From: Rhodanobacteraceae bacterium
Lineage (GTDB): Bacteria > Pseudomonadota > Gammaproteobacteria > Xanthomonadales > Xanthomonadaceae
Length of the DNA: 64,000 nt
NCBI GenBank assembly: GCA_024233975.1
Contig: JACKOX010000002.1
Span: forward strand, 186,001-250,000
Direction of reading: 5' to 3'
In this document: piece by piece, positions 32,733-41,446 of the stretch
Numbering within the stretch: the first letter of the stretch is position 1
Layout of the letters: each line of letters opens with the position of its first letter
Position numbers and translations under genes: made by a program
Notes under the pieces: model-generated
What the model was told of the DNA's origin: nothing
The model's input: the letters and a program-made list of their open reading frames with translations, nothing else
Database searches by the model: none

Positions 32733-35700
32733 ATGACTTCCTCCGGCATGAAAAAGACGCTCGGCATCGCCACGCTGGCCCTGTCCCTCGCCATCCGCAG
32801 TGCGCTGGTCAGTGCTGCAGAAGCGCCTACCGCCGTAGCGGCGTCGACTGCGCCGGCGCAGCTGAACCTGCAGCTGTTCGACGACCAGTTGCCGGCGGGC
32901 GGCCTGGCGATCCGCATCGACGATCGTGCTGCCGGCGAAAGCAACGAGGACGGCGCTGCCCTGCTCGACGTGGCGCCGGGCAGCCACCTGCTGACGGTGC
33001 TGCGCGACGGCAAGGAAGTGCTGCGCGTGCAGCTCGACCTTGTCGCCGACGAGAACGCGCAGGTCATCGCCACGCTGTATCCGGATGATCCGCTGTCCGC
33101 ACCCAGCGTGTTCATCGAGAGTTCGCATGCGGACAACGCCGCGGCAGCCACGGATACCGTGGCGGCTGACGGTCCGCCGGGCCGGATCGCCGGTCGCGTG
33201 CTCAGCGTCGAGGACGGCAAGCCGGTCGCCGGCGCGCGCGTCTATGTCAGCGGCACGCCACTGGACATCGTCACCGATGCCGAAGGCCGTTACGAAGCCA
33301 CGTTGCCGCCGGGTGACTATTCGATCTCCGTCATCGCGCCGCAGTTCAGCAGCCAGACCATTGACGGCATTGCCGTGGCCGCCGAAGCCGAAGTCAGCCG
33401 CGACGTTGAACTGACGCCGGCTGGACTGGAGCTGCCGGAGTTCGTTGTGCTGGAGCCCTTTGTCGAAGGCTCGCTTGCCGCCTTCGTCGAAGAGAAGCGC
33501 ACCTCATCGGCCGTCACCGACATTCTCGGCGCCGAGCAGATCTCCCGAAACGGCGATTCCGATGCCGCAGGCGCGCTGAAGCGCGTCACCGGCCTGACCT
33601 TGGTCGATGGCAAGTTCATCTACGTTCGCGGCCTCGGCGAACGCTATTCCTCGACGCTGCTCAACGGCGCACAGATTCCGTCACCCGACCCGACCCGCCG
33701 CGTCGTCCCGCTGGACCTGTTCCCCACCGAAATCCTCAGCGGCATCGTCGTGCAGAAAACCTATTCCGCCGACATGCCCGCCGAATTCGGCGGTGGCACC
33801 ATCCAGCTGCGCACCCGCGGAGTGCCGGAGAGCTTCCTGCTCAAGGTGGGCGCAACCATTGGTTACAACGATGGCACCACTTGGCAAGACGGCTTGCGCT
33901 ATGACGGTGGTAGTCAGGATTGGACGGGCTTTGATCGCGGTACCCGCGCGGCGCCAGATGGATTGCTCGATCCCACGCTGACCCGCGACGCGACTGAGCT
34001 GGAGCAGCTTGGTGAAAGCCTCGCTGCGCAGGGTTACACCATCCAGCCGGAAAACATCGGCCTGGATAACGGTTTTGCTGCTGCGATTGGCGATGATTTC
34101 AAGTTTGCGGATGACAGTTGGCGGTTGGGCTATATCGCTGCCTTCCGCTATTCGCAGAGCTGGGACAGCCGTACGGAACAGCGTTACGAGTATGGGATCG
34201 GCGGCGGTCAGTTGAATATTTCCGAGGACTATCAGACGGAGCAGACACAGCGTGAACTGGACGCCAGCGCCTTCCTGTCTGCCGGTCTGGAAGTGGGTGA
34301 ACATCATCGGGTGACGGCGACGTGGATGCAGTTGCGCCAGACCAATGATGAAACTGCGAACGACACTGGCCTGCAAAGCTCGGGCAACGTCGAGCGTAAC
34401 TCCACGCTGCAGTGGATCGAGAATGCGTTGCAGACGCGACAGCTGGACGGCGAGCATTCGTTCCCCGGTTTGCACGACCTTCTGTTCAAGTGGCAGTACA
34501 CCGATTCGGCAGCGTCCCGCTATGCTCCGAATCGTCGCCAGTATCGCTTCACCTACAACGAAGTTGCCGAGCAGTTCGAGTTCGAGTTCTACAACGAACA
34601 GCGTTTCTCCCAGCTGGATGACAATGCCAAGGAAGCGCGGATCGATCTGGAGATGCCGTTTGCCTTTGGTGAAGAGGCTAGTGTGAAGTTGATGACAGGC
34701 GGTACGCGCCTGAGGCGTGATCGCGACTCGGTGATTCGTCGGTTTACGTTTCTTGGCCGTCTGCCACGAGGGGTGACCGACCTCGAAGATTTGTTCAATC
34801 CCGATTTCATTGGGCCGGATCGAAATCGCGACCTGCGTCTGCAGGACCGGACGTTGCCAACAGATTCATACACGGCAAGCCAGAAGCTGGATGCCTGGTA
34901 TGTGGCGACGGATGCTTCCTATGGAGATTGGCGCCTGAACGTCGGCGTGCGACAGGAACAGATGCTCCAGGAAGTGGTGACTGTGAAGCCCTTCGATCCT
35001 GACGCCACCCCGGTGGTAGGCCGCATTGATGCTACGGACCTGTTGCCTGCCGGCACCTTGACTTGGGCCTATTCGGACAATGCACAGCTGCGGTTGGCGT
35101 ACAGCAGGACCGTGTCCCGACCAGATATCCGCGAACAGTCTCCGTCCGACTTCATCGATCCGTTGCAGAACATCCGTGTCCAGGGCAACCCGGACCTGCA
35201 GCAGGCGGATATTGAGAGCCTCGACCTGCGATGGGAGTACTACTTCTCATCCACCGAGAGCATTTCCGTCGCGTTCTTCCAGAAGGACTTCACTCGTCCA
35301 ATTGAATTGGTGGGCGTGCCGGCTTCCGGTGATCTACTGCAAATCCGCAATGCGGACAGTGCGGTCAATCGAGGTGTCGAGCTGGATGCCTACAAGAGCC
35401 TCGGGTTTGCGTCGAGCTGGTCATTCCTGCCGGGATTCATGAAGTCGCTGCCGTGGAATGACGTTTACGTTGGCGCCAACTACGCCTACATCGATTCGAC
35501 CATCGACCTGGGTGACAGCCAGGGCATTCAGACCAATGCGGCGCGACCGCTTCAGGGGCAGTCGCCCTATGTCGCCAATTTCTCCCTGGCCTACCTACAT
35601 CCGGAAGGCAACATCGAGGCGACGCTTCTCTATAACGTTTTCGGTCAGCGCATTTTCAAAGTCGGCGTGAATGGCCTGCCGGATGTCTACGAGCAGCCGT

Positions 35701-35873
35701 TCGGCCAGTTGGACTTCACTCTGAGCGCCAAGCTGCCCTGGGATGGCTGGAAGCTGAAGACCAAGTTCAAGAACCTTCTCGATCCCGAGCAGCGCTTCAC
35801 CGTCGGCGAGCTGCCCTACCGCAGCTACCACAAGGGGCGCGAGTTCAGTCTCAGCGTCGAGTGGAAGTTCTGA
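32733..35873 (+). CDS. TonB-dependent outer-membrane receptor with carboxypeptidase-regulatory-like domain (Oar-like)
   Basis: The 1046-residue product has a signal peptide and an unusual N-terminal extension (residues 40-145). A CarboxypepD_reg-like domain (about 148-235, IAGRVLSVEDGKPVAGARVY) precedes a plug (255-385, with YVRGLGERYSSTLLNGAQIP and AEFGGGTIQLRTRG) and a 22-strand barrel. The last residue is Phe, as expected for outer-membrane barrels. Receptors of this Oar-like type include importers, and one such receptor in Myxococcus is needed for secretion of the protease PopC. The ligand is unknown. It is the last gene of the TonB2-type operon and is followed by a second PhoB-like array and a secreted beta-helix gene. 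Confidence 0.93.
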   Translation: MTSSGMKKTLGIATLALSLAIRSALVSAAEAPTAVAASTAPAQLNLQLFDDQLPAGGLAIRIDDRAAGESNEDGAALLDVAPGSHLLTVLRDGKEVLRVQLDLVADENAQVIATLYPDDPLSAPSVFIESSHADNAAAATDTVAADGPPGRIAGRVLSVEDGKPVAGARVYVSGTPLDIVTDAEGRYEATLPPGDYSISVIAPQFSSQTIDGIAVAAEAEVSRDVELTPAGLELPEFVVLEPFVEGSLAAFVEEKRTSSAVTDILGAEQISRNGDSDAAGALKRVTGLTLVDGKFIYVRGLGERYSSTLLNGAQIPSPDPTRRVVPLDLFPTEILSGIVVQKTYSADMPAEFGGGTIQLRTRGVPESFLLKVGATIGYNDGTTWQDGLRYDGGSQDWTGFDRGTRAAPDGLLDPTLTRDATELEQLGESLAAQGYTIQPENIGLDNGFAAAIGDDFKFADDSWRLGYIAAFRYSQSWDSRTEQRYEYGIGGGQLNISEDYQTEQTQRELDASAFLSAGLEVGEHHRVTATWMQLRQTNDETANDTGLQSSGNVERNSTLQWIENALQTRQLDGEHSFPGLHDLLFKWQYTDSAASRYAPNRRQYRFTYNEVAEQFEFEFYNEQRFSQLDDNAKEARIDLEMPFAFGEEASVKLMTGGTRLRRDRDSVIRRFTFLGRLPRGVTDLEDLFNPDFIGPDRNRDLRLQDRTLPTDSYTASQKLDAWYVATDASYGDWRLNVGVRQEQMLQEVVTVKPFDPDATPVVGRIDATDLLPAGTLTWAYSDNAQLRLAYSRTVSRPDIREQSPSDFIDPLQNIRVQGNPDLQQADIESLDLRWEYYFSSTESISVAFFQKDFTRPIELVGVPASGDLLQIRNADSAVNRGVELDAYKSLGFASSWSFLPGFMKSLPWNDVYVGANYAYIDSTIDLGDSQGIQTNAARPLQGQSPYVANFSLAYLHPEGNIEATLLYNVFGQRIFKVGVNGLPDVYEQPFGQLDFTLSAKLPWDGWKLKTKFKNLLDPEQRFTVGELPYRSYHKGREFSLSVEWKF

Positions 35874-35893
35874 GGGCGGTCGCAAAAACGACG

Positions 35894-35949
35894 CTGTAAC
35901 CCAACCGAAATACGCCTGCACCAATGCTGAAACTTCCGGTGCCTAGAGT
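35894..35949 (+). promoter_or_regulatory. Second PhoB-like half-site array and promoter
   Basis: Half-sites CTGTAAC, CCGAAAT, CTGCACC and CTGAAAC lie at exact 11-base spacing from 35894 to 35933. A -10-like TAGAGT at 35944-35949 follows after exactly 10 bases. This repeats the layout at 27517-27572, including the shared TGCCTAG around the -10. It drives the beta-helix gene at 36007. Confidence 0.5.
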
Positions 35950-36006
35950 GGCGGGCTGACGGCGGCGAAAACGCTGTTGACCCCTTTCTGAACCCGAGGA
36001 TTTCCC

Positions 36007-37698
36007 ATGCGTAACATCAAGCGGACCCTGCTGGCGCTTGCCTGCGGTGTGGCCATGTGCGGTTCGGCCGCCGCCTACAACTTCAATGAGACGATTGACG
36101 GTGCGTGGACGGACAACAGCTCTATCGGCACCAACAAGGGTGTTCTGATCGATTACATCACCCCGGCCAACGTCTTGTTTTTTGCTTTCTTCACCTATGA
36201 CGCCGACGGCAACCCGATCTGGCTGGCAACGAGTTTCGTTGCCGACAACAGCGTTGACACCTATACCAGCATCCCGGTCGTCACCTACACCGGCGGTGAG
36301 TTCGACGCGGCTGGTGCGCCGGCCCAGCAGGCCATGGGCACAGTTGATATCAACTTTGCCTGTGACCAGATCACCATGGATTTCCATCCGGCTGAGGGTA
36401 CGGGCCTGAACGATGCCAGCTTCAATCTGGTTCGCAGTCTGGGTCTTGATCCGCAGCGCGCTTCCGAGTGCGCCGTTCCAGTGGAATCCTGCCCGGTGGG
36501 CACCACGGTCGATGGCGATAACTGCAAGCTGCCGAGCAGCATCACGGGTGACATGTTCCTGCCCTACGGCAAGAACTACATCATCGAGGGCGAGGTTGAC
36601 GTCGAAGAAGGCGCAACCTTGACGATCGATCCGGGTGTCACTTTGGTGGGTTCGGAGAATCAGGATGTGCCGAACTTCCTGGCCGTGTTGCCAGGTGGTC
36701 GCATCTACGCCAACGGTACTGCCGATCTGCCGATCACGTTCACGGGCCCCGAGCCGGTGGTGGGTTCCTGGGCGGGTCTGGTGCTGGCAGGCAAGTCAAT
36801 CTGCAACGTCGGCAGCGCCGACGAGCCCTGCGCATTCGAGGCCGTCCCGACGATCACCTACGGTGGTGACGAGCCGGAAGACAGCTCCGGTGCGCTCCGC
36901 TATGTGCGTATCCTCTATGCCGGTCAGGCCGTCGCTCCCGACGAAGAGCTGAACGCACTGACGCTGCTCGGCGTGGGTTCCGGTACCGTTATCGATCACG
37001 TGCAGATGGATCATGGTCTGGACGATGGCGTCGAGTTCTTCGGCGGCACCGTGACCGGTCGTTACATGGTCTGCTCGAACATGGCTGACGACTGTTTCGA
37101 CATCGATCAGGGCTTTGCCGGCAAGCTGCAGTTCCTGCTCGCCTATCAGGGTGAAAATGACCTGTTCACCGGCGACCCGAACGGCATTGAGGCCGACAAC
37201 AACAAGAACAACAACGACTTGTTGCCGCGCAGCCATCCGATGGTCTCCAACATCACCCTGGTGGGCAGTTCCGCTGCCACGGCGGGTGAAGGCCTGCGTC
37301 TGCGTCGTGGCGTCGGTGGTGATTTCGCGAATCTGGTGGTTACCGGTTACAACGACCACTGCCTGAACCTGGATGATGCCGGCACCTTTGCGCTGGGCAG
37401 TGCTTCCACCCAGGGCGAGCTGACCATGAACCACAGCTTCGTTGGCGAGTGTGATGCGGGTGCCTTCGAAGACAAGGACACCGATCCGTATCTCGTCAGC
37501 TCCTGGTACAACGTGGGTGCAGGTAATGGCCAGGGTGATCCGATGCTGAGCGTGTTCCTGCCGCAGGCTGGTTCGCCGGTGCTGAGTGGCGGCCAGACGT
37601 TGTCCGATCCGTTCTTTGTGCCGACGACCTATCGTGGCGCCTTCAGTGGCCCGACCGACAACTGGCCAGCTGGCTGGACGGTCAACTTGCCGGAATAA
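36007..37698 (+). CDS. Secreted beta-helix protein downstream of the TonB-dependent receptor
   Basis: The 563-residue product has a signal peptide (MRNIKRTLLALACGVAMCGSAAA) and a GAGGA site. Residues 25-155 form a beta module (GAWTDNSSIGTNKGVL, FFAFFTYDADGNPIWLATSF) seen in many exported proteins of this bacterial group. The rest (about 175-563) is a right-handed beta-helix-like domain with ITYGGDEPEDSSGALRYVRI, DDGVEFFGGTVTG and GEGLRLRRGVGG. There is no lipobox and no GFE tail. Its place after the receptor and its own PhoB-like promoter suggest it works with the receptor as a surface or exported partner. The activity is unknown. Confidence 0.85.
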   Translation: MRNIKRTLLALACGVAMCGSAAAYNFNETIDGAWTDNSSIGTNKGVLIDYITPANVLFFAFFTYDADGNPIWLATSFVADNSVDTYTSIPVVTYTGGEFDAAGAPAQQAMGTVDINFACDQITMDFHPAEGTGLNDASFNLVRSLGLDPQRASECAVPVESCPVGTTVDGDNCKLPSSITGDMFLPYGKNYIIEGEVDVEEGATLTIDPGVTLVGSENQDVPNFLAVLPGGRIYANGTADLPITFTGPEPVVGSWAGLVLAGKSICNVGSADEPCAFEAVPTITYGGDEPEDSSGALRYVRILYAGQAVAPDEELNALTLLGVGSGTVIDHVQMDHGLDDGVEFFGGTVTGRYMVCSNMADDCFDIDQGFAGKLQFLLAYQGENDLFTGDPNGIEADNNKNNNDLLPRSHPMVSNITLVGSSAATAGEGLRLRRGVGGDFANLVVTGYNDHCLNLDDAGTFALGSASTQGELTMNHSFVGECDAGAFEDKDTDPYLVSSWYNVGAGNGQGDPMLSVFLPQAGSPVLSGGQTLSDPFFVPTTYRGAFSGPTDNWPAGWTVNLPE

Positions 37699-37722
37699 TC
37701 CGACGGGAAAAGGCAACACGGA

Positions 37723-37757
37723 GCGGCCGGGCAAGGGATTGTCCGGCCGCTTTCTTT
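37723..37757 (+). terminator. Rho-independent terminator after the beta-helix gene
   Basis: GCGGCCGG pairs with CCGGCCGC. The stem extends to about 12 bp through GCAA/TTGT, and TTTCTTT follows. Confidence 0.88.
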
Positions 37758-37803
37758 CGTGGATCTGCCGCCGGTTGGGTGACGGTGGCAAGGACTCGCG
37801 GCT

Positions 37804-38859
37804 TCAGTCGCTGAGACTCAGACGCGAGAAGCTCACCAGTACGTCGTTGCCGGAGCGCTCGCCCGGTTCGGCGAATTCATCGCGCAGATCATCGATCAGC
37901 TTCCGCAATCGGGTTGCGTTGGCGGCCTTGCCGTCGGCATAGGCCTCACGCCCTAGCGTCGAGTGGAAGCGGTGAAGGGTGAAGAAGTAGTGTTCCTGCC
38001 CGTTGGTCAGGAAGCGCAGGCAGGGCTGCAGTGCCTCGGTGCTGTCGAGTCCGCGTCCAGCCAGCATTTCGCGCTCGCGGCACAGGCGCGCCGAGCTTTC
38101 GGCAAAGCTGGGAAAGGCTTCACCCACATTGGCGGTGTCGAGGTCCGATGCGATCAGCGCCAGACGCAGGCCACGCAAGACGTCGGCGTCCTCCATCAGC
38201 GCCGGGTCAATGGCGTTGACGACCTGCGGCAGGTCGGGCGCCAGGGCGCCACCAGAGGTGACCACTTCGGCGGCATTGAAGCGGGATGGTTCCGGCGCGG
38301 GTCGCGGGTCGAAGGTGGAGCCGGCGATCATCAGCTCCAGCGCCACGTACTGGTCGCGGTCGCGCTGGGCGTGGAATCCGCAGGCATCAAGGATGCGTGC
38401 CGTCTCGCTGATGCTGGCGGCTTCGTTGTTGCCCACCGGCCGGGAGAAGTCGGCGGTTTCGCGCTGGCGCAGGTCGTGGCACACCGCGAACAGCGCCAGG
38501 GCCAGCCAGTCAGCCAGCGGCAGGGCGTCAAGGCCGTGCCGGTCGATCAGGCGGTCGATGCGGCGGAACAGGATTTCCTGGGCGTGATGTTCGTTGTGGT
38601 ACGGATGGAAGTCGGTGCTGGCGAGGCCATGACGTTCGCCGAAACGCGCAAGCCCGAGGCGCAGGGCGTCCTCGTGGCGGGCAATTTCCGCCGCACTCGC
38701 GTCGCCAAAATGCGCCAGCAGCCGCTGCCGGCGCTGTGTCAGCGCCGCCTCGATGTTTTCCCCATGCTGTGTCAGCCACGCGCGCGCGCTGCCTATGTCG
38801 GGCAGTCGCTGCTCGACATCGTCGCTGGCGAAGTCCGGAGCCAGCCCAAGGATCACCAT
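37804..38859 (-). CDS. HD-domain phosphohydrolase with class I phosphodiesterase-like signature
   Basis: The 351-residue product starts at ATG 38859 behind GGGGG. YHNEHHAQEI (Y87-H88-N89, H91/H92, A93) followed by AVCHDL (H128-D129) matches the metal-binding pattern of cyclic-nucleotide phosphodiesterases (YHNxxHAxxV then HD) more closely than that of ordinary bacterial HD proteins. A late MEDADVLRGLRLALIASDLD segment could supply the remaining metal Asp. There is no signal or sensor domain. Hydrolysis of a nucleotide second messenger is plausible but untested. Codons extending upstream in frame to 39993 run antisense to radC and are not part of the gene. Confidence 0.72.
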   Translation of the reverse strand: MVILGLAPDFASDDVEQRLPDIGSARAWLTQHGENIEAALTQRRQRLLAHFGDASAAEIARHEDALRLGLARFGERHGLASTDFHPYHNEHHAQEILFRRIDRLIDRHGLDALPLADWLALALFAVCHDLRQRETADFSRPVGNNEAASISETARILDACGFHAQRDRDQYVALELMIAGSTFDPRPAPEPSRFNAAEVVTSGGALAPDLPQVVNAIDPALMEDADVLRGLRLALIASDLDTANVGEAFPSFAESSARLCREREMLAGRGLDSTEALQPCLRFLTNGQEHYFFTLHRFHSTLGREAYADGKAANATRLRKLIDDLRDEFAEPGERSGNDVLVSFSRLSLSD

Positions 38860-38945
38860 CCGCCCCCGCTGATTGCCACCTCGAAGGCCGCAGTATAGGT
38901 GCAGGGCGCGGCAGCGAGAAATCGGGGCCAGACCGGCCCTTGTGC

Positions 38946-39620
38946 TTACAACCAGCCGCGCGCGGCCAGGGACACTGGTGTCCCGTCGCCGACGACGAAA
39001 TGATCCAGCACGCGAACGTCGATCAGCGTGAGCGCGTCGCGCAGGCGCAGGGTGATGGCACGGTCCGCCGCGCTGGGTTCGGCGACGCCACTGGGATGGT
39101 TGTGGCCGAAGATGACGGCGGCGGCGTTGTGGTGCAGGCAGCGCCGGACCACCTCGCGCGGGTGCACCTCGGCGCCATCGATGCTGCCGCGGAACAGCTC
39201 CTCGAAGGCGATCCTCCGGTGCCGGGTATCGAGAAACAGGCAGGCGAAGACTTCCTGGCGGTGGTCGCGCAGGCGGCTGGCGAAATAGTGGCCGGCATGC
39301 TCGGGATCGCGGATAGCGTCCTCCCGATCCAGTGCCTGCGCCAGATGCCGCGAGGCCAGTTCCAGCGCGGCCTTCAGCTTGGACGCGTGGGCTGGGCCCA
39401 TACCGGGCAGGGCGGCCAGTTCGGACGGCTCCAGGCTCAACAGGCCGCGCAGCGATCCGGCAGTCCCCAGCAGCCGGCGACCCAGGTCCACGGCACTTAG
39501 GCCACGGGTGCCGGAGCCAAGGAATACCGCCAGCAGCTCCGCTTCGCTCAGCGCAGCGGCGCCGCAGGACAGCAGCTTCTCGCGGGGGCGTTCGTTTTCG
39601 GGCCAGTCTCGGATGCTCAT
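38946..39620 (-). CDS. radC: RadC-family JAB/MPN-domain protein
   Basis: The 224-residue product starts [17 protein letters not shown]. It has an N-terminal helix-hairpin-helix ([17 protein letters not shown]) and a JAMM metal site ([16 protein letters not shown]). Full length for the family. RadC was once tied to DNA repair, but its biochemical role is unproven. It is divergent from coaBC, the usual arrangement in this group. Confidence 0.93.
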   Translation of the reverse strand: MSIRDWPENERPREKLLSCGAAALSEAELLAVFLGSGTRGLSAVDLGRRLLGTAGSLRGLLSLEPSELAALPGMGPAHASKLKAALELASRHLAQALDREDAIRDPEHAGHYFASRLRDHRQEVFACLFLDTRHRRIAFEELFRGSIDGAEVHPREVVRRCLHHNAAAVIFGHNHPSGVAEPSAADRAITLRLRDALTLIDVRVLDHFVVGDGTPVSLAARGWL

Positions 39621-39716
39621 GCCGACAGGTTGACGATTGTCGACGACCCATCCCATCGGCCTCCGCCCCGGCATCCGGTAAGCTATCCGCCGGTATTCGG
39701 GTAGGACAATTCCGAC

Positions 39717-40952
39717 GTGAGTTCCACATCCTCCGCGACGCGCGTGCTGCTGGGCGTGGCTGGTGGCATCGCCGCCTACAAGTCGGCCGAGCTGGTGCGC
39801 CGTCTTCGCGACGGCGGCGCCGAAGTGCGCGTGGTGATGACCGAGTCGGCACGGCAGTTCGTTGGCGAAGCCACCTTCCAGGCGCTGTCCGGACATCCGG
39901 TGCGGACCTCGCTATGGGATGCGCAGGCCGAGGCGGCGATGGGTCACATCGAGCTGGCTCGCTGGGCGGATCACCTGCTGATCGCGCCGGCAACGGCGGA
40001 TCTGATCGCGCGGCTGGCGGCGGGCGTCGCCGACGACCTGCTCACCACGCTGGTCTTGGCCAGCAAGGCGCCGCTGTGGCTGGCGCCGGCCATGAACCAG
40101 CAGATGTGGGCGCATCCGGCGACGGCCGAGAATGTCGCGCGCCTTCGCGGGCGTGGCGTTCGTCTGCTTGGACCCGCTGATGGCGAGCAGGCCTGTGGTG
40201 ATATCGGGCCGGGCCGCATGCTGGAACCTGCGGTGATCGCCCGGGCCGTACTGGATGGAGCTGGCGCCGGTGACGAACTTTCGCCGCTGACCGGGATGCC
40301 CATCCTGATCAGCGCGGGGCCGACCTACGAGGACATCGATCCGGTGCGCTACGTCGGCAATCGCAGTTCCGGACGCATGGGTTACGCCATCGCCGAGGTG
40401 GCCGCGCAGGCCGGTGCCGAGGTGACGCTGGTCAGCGGTCCGGTGGCTCTGTCGGCGCCGTTTGGTGTCCGCCGCATCAATGTTCGCAGTGCGCTGGAGA
40501 TGCAGGCCGCCGTCGACACCGAGCTCGAAGGAAAGGCCGCGTTCATATCGGCAGCAGCGGTCGCCGACTTCCGGCCCGCAGTGGTGGCGGGCAGCAAGAT
40601 CAAGAAAGGCGACGCCAGCCTCAGCATTGAACTGGTTCGCAATCCGGACATCCTGGCCGAGCTCTCGGAGCGGGCGGAGAGGCCGTTCCTGCTGGGTTTC
40701 GCCGCCGAAACCGATGACGTGGAGCAGCACGCGCGCGGCAAGCTGGCGCGCAAGCGGCTGGACATGATCGCTGCCAATCGCGTGGGCGTGGATGGCTGTG
40801 GTTTCGAGTCTGCGGAAAACGCCATGACGGTCTACTGGAACGGTGGCGAGGCAGATATCGCCCTGGCCGACAAGCGCGACGTGGCACGCCAACTGCTGAT
40901 CCTGATGCTGGCGCGGATGGCCGAAGCGGCAAAACCTGGTGATGCGGCATGA
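39717..40952 (+). CDS. coaBC: Bifunctional phosphopantothenoylcysteine decarboxylase / phosphopantothenate-cysteine ligase
   Basis: The 411-residue product carries out two coenzyme A steps. The N-terminal flavoprotein part ([38 protein letters not shown] with the catalytic Cys) decarboxylates. The C-terminal part ([19 protein letters not shown]) joins cysteine to phosphopantothenate. It begins at GTG and overlaps dut by 4 bases (ATGA). Confidence 0.95.
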   Translation: MSSTSSATRVLLGVAGGIAAYKSAELVRRLRDGGAEVRVVMTESARQFVGEATFQALSGHPVRTSLWDAQAEAAMGHIELARWADHLLIAPATADLIARLAAGVADDLLTTLVLASKAPLWLAPAMNQQMWAHPATAENVARLRGRGVRLLGPADGEQACGDIGPGRMLEPAVIARAVLDGAGAGDELSPLTGMPILISAGPTYEDIDPVRYVGNRSSGRMGYAIAEVAAQAGAEVTLVSGPVALSAPFGVRRINVRSALEMQAAVDTELEGKAAFISAAAVADFRPAVVAGSKIKKGDASLSIELVRNPDILAELSERAERPFLLGFAAETDDVEQHARGKLARKRLDMIAANRVGVDGCGFESAENAMTVYWNGGEADIALADKRDVARQLLILMLARMAEAAKPGDAA

Positions 40953-41404
40953 CGTCGATTGACTTCAAGGTACTGGACCCGCGCCTAGGTCGCGATTTCG
41001 CCGTGCCCGATTACGCCACGGCCGGCTCGGCGGGCATGGATCTGCGTGCCATGGTCGAGACCACTACGGTGCTGCAGCCGGGCGACTGCGAACTGCTGCC
41101 GACCGGCATGGCCATCCATATCGGTGATCCCTCGCTGTGCGCGGTGATCCTGCCACGCTCCGGTCTGGGGCATCGGCAGGGCCTGGTGCTGGGCAATCTG
41201 GTGGGGCTGATCGACTCCGACTATCAGGGGCCGCTGATGGTGTCCTGCTGGAACCGGGGTACGGCGGCCATTACCATCGAGCCGGGGGACCGGATCGCGC
41301 AGCTGGTGTTCATGCCGGTGGCGCGCGTTGGGCTGCGTCAGGTCGATGAATTTGCCGACAGCGCCCGCGGTGCTGGCGGATTCGGACATACGGGAACGAA
41401 ATAG
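40949..41404 (+). CDS. dut: dUTP diphosphatase
   Basis: The 151-residue trimeric dUTPase has all five motifs, including [28 protein letters not shown] and the C-terminal P-loop-like [10 protein letters not shown]. It removes dUTP and supplies dUMP for thymidylate synthesis. It is coupled to coaBC by an ATGA overlap, and algC follows after 42 bases. Confidence 0.96.
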   Translation: MTSIDFKVLDPRLGRDFAVPDYATAGSAGMDLRAMVETTTVLQPGDCELLPTGMAIHIGDPSLCAVILPRSGLGHRQGLVLGNLVGLIDSDYQGPLMVSCWNRGTAAITIEPGDRIAQLVFMPVARVGLRQVDEFADSARGAGGFGHTGTK

Positions 41405-41446
41405 GCGCGGGGCAGGAAGCCGCCGCAGGCCAAACGGGGATTGTTG

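Noticed and set aside
38860..39993. Long minus-strand open frame upstream of the HD-domain gene
   Set aside because: It overlaps radC in another frame, is Arg/Pro-rich as GC-rich shadows are, and HD-protein homology starts at 38859.
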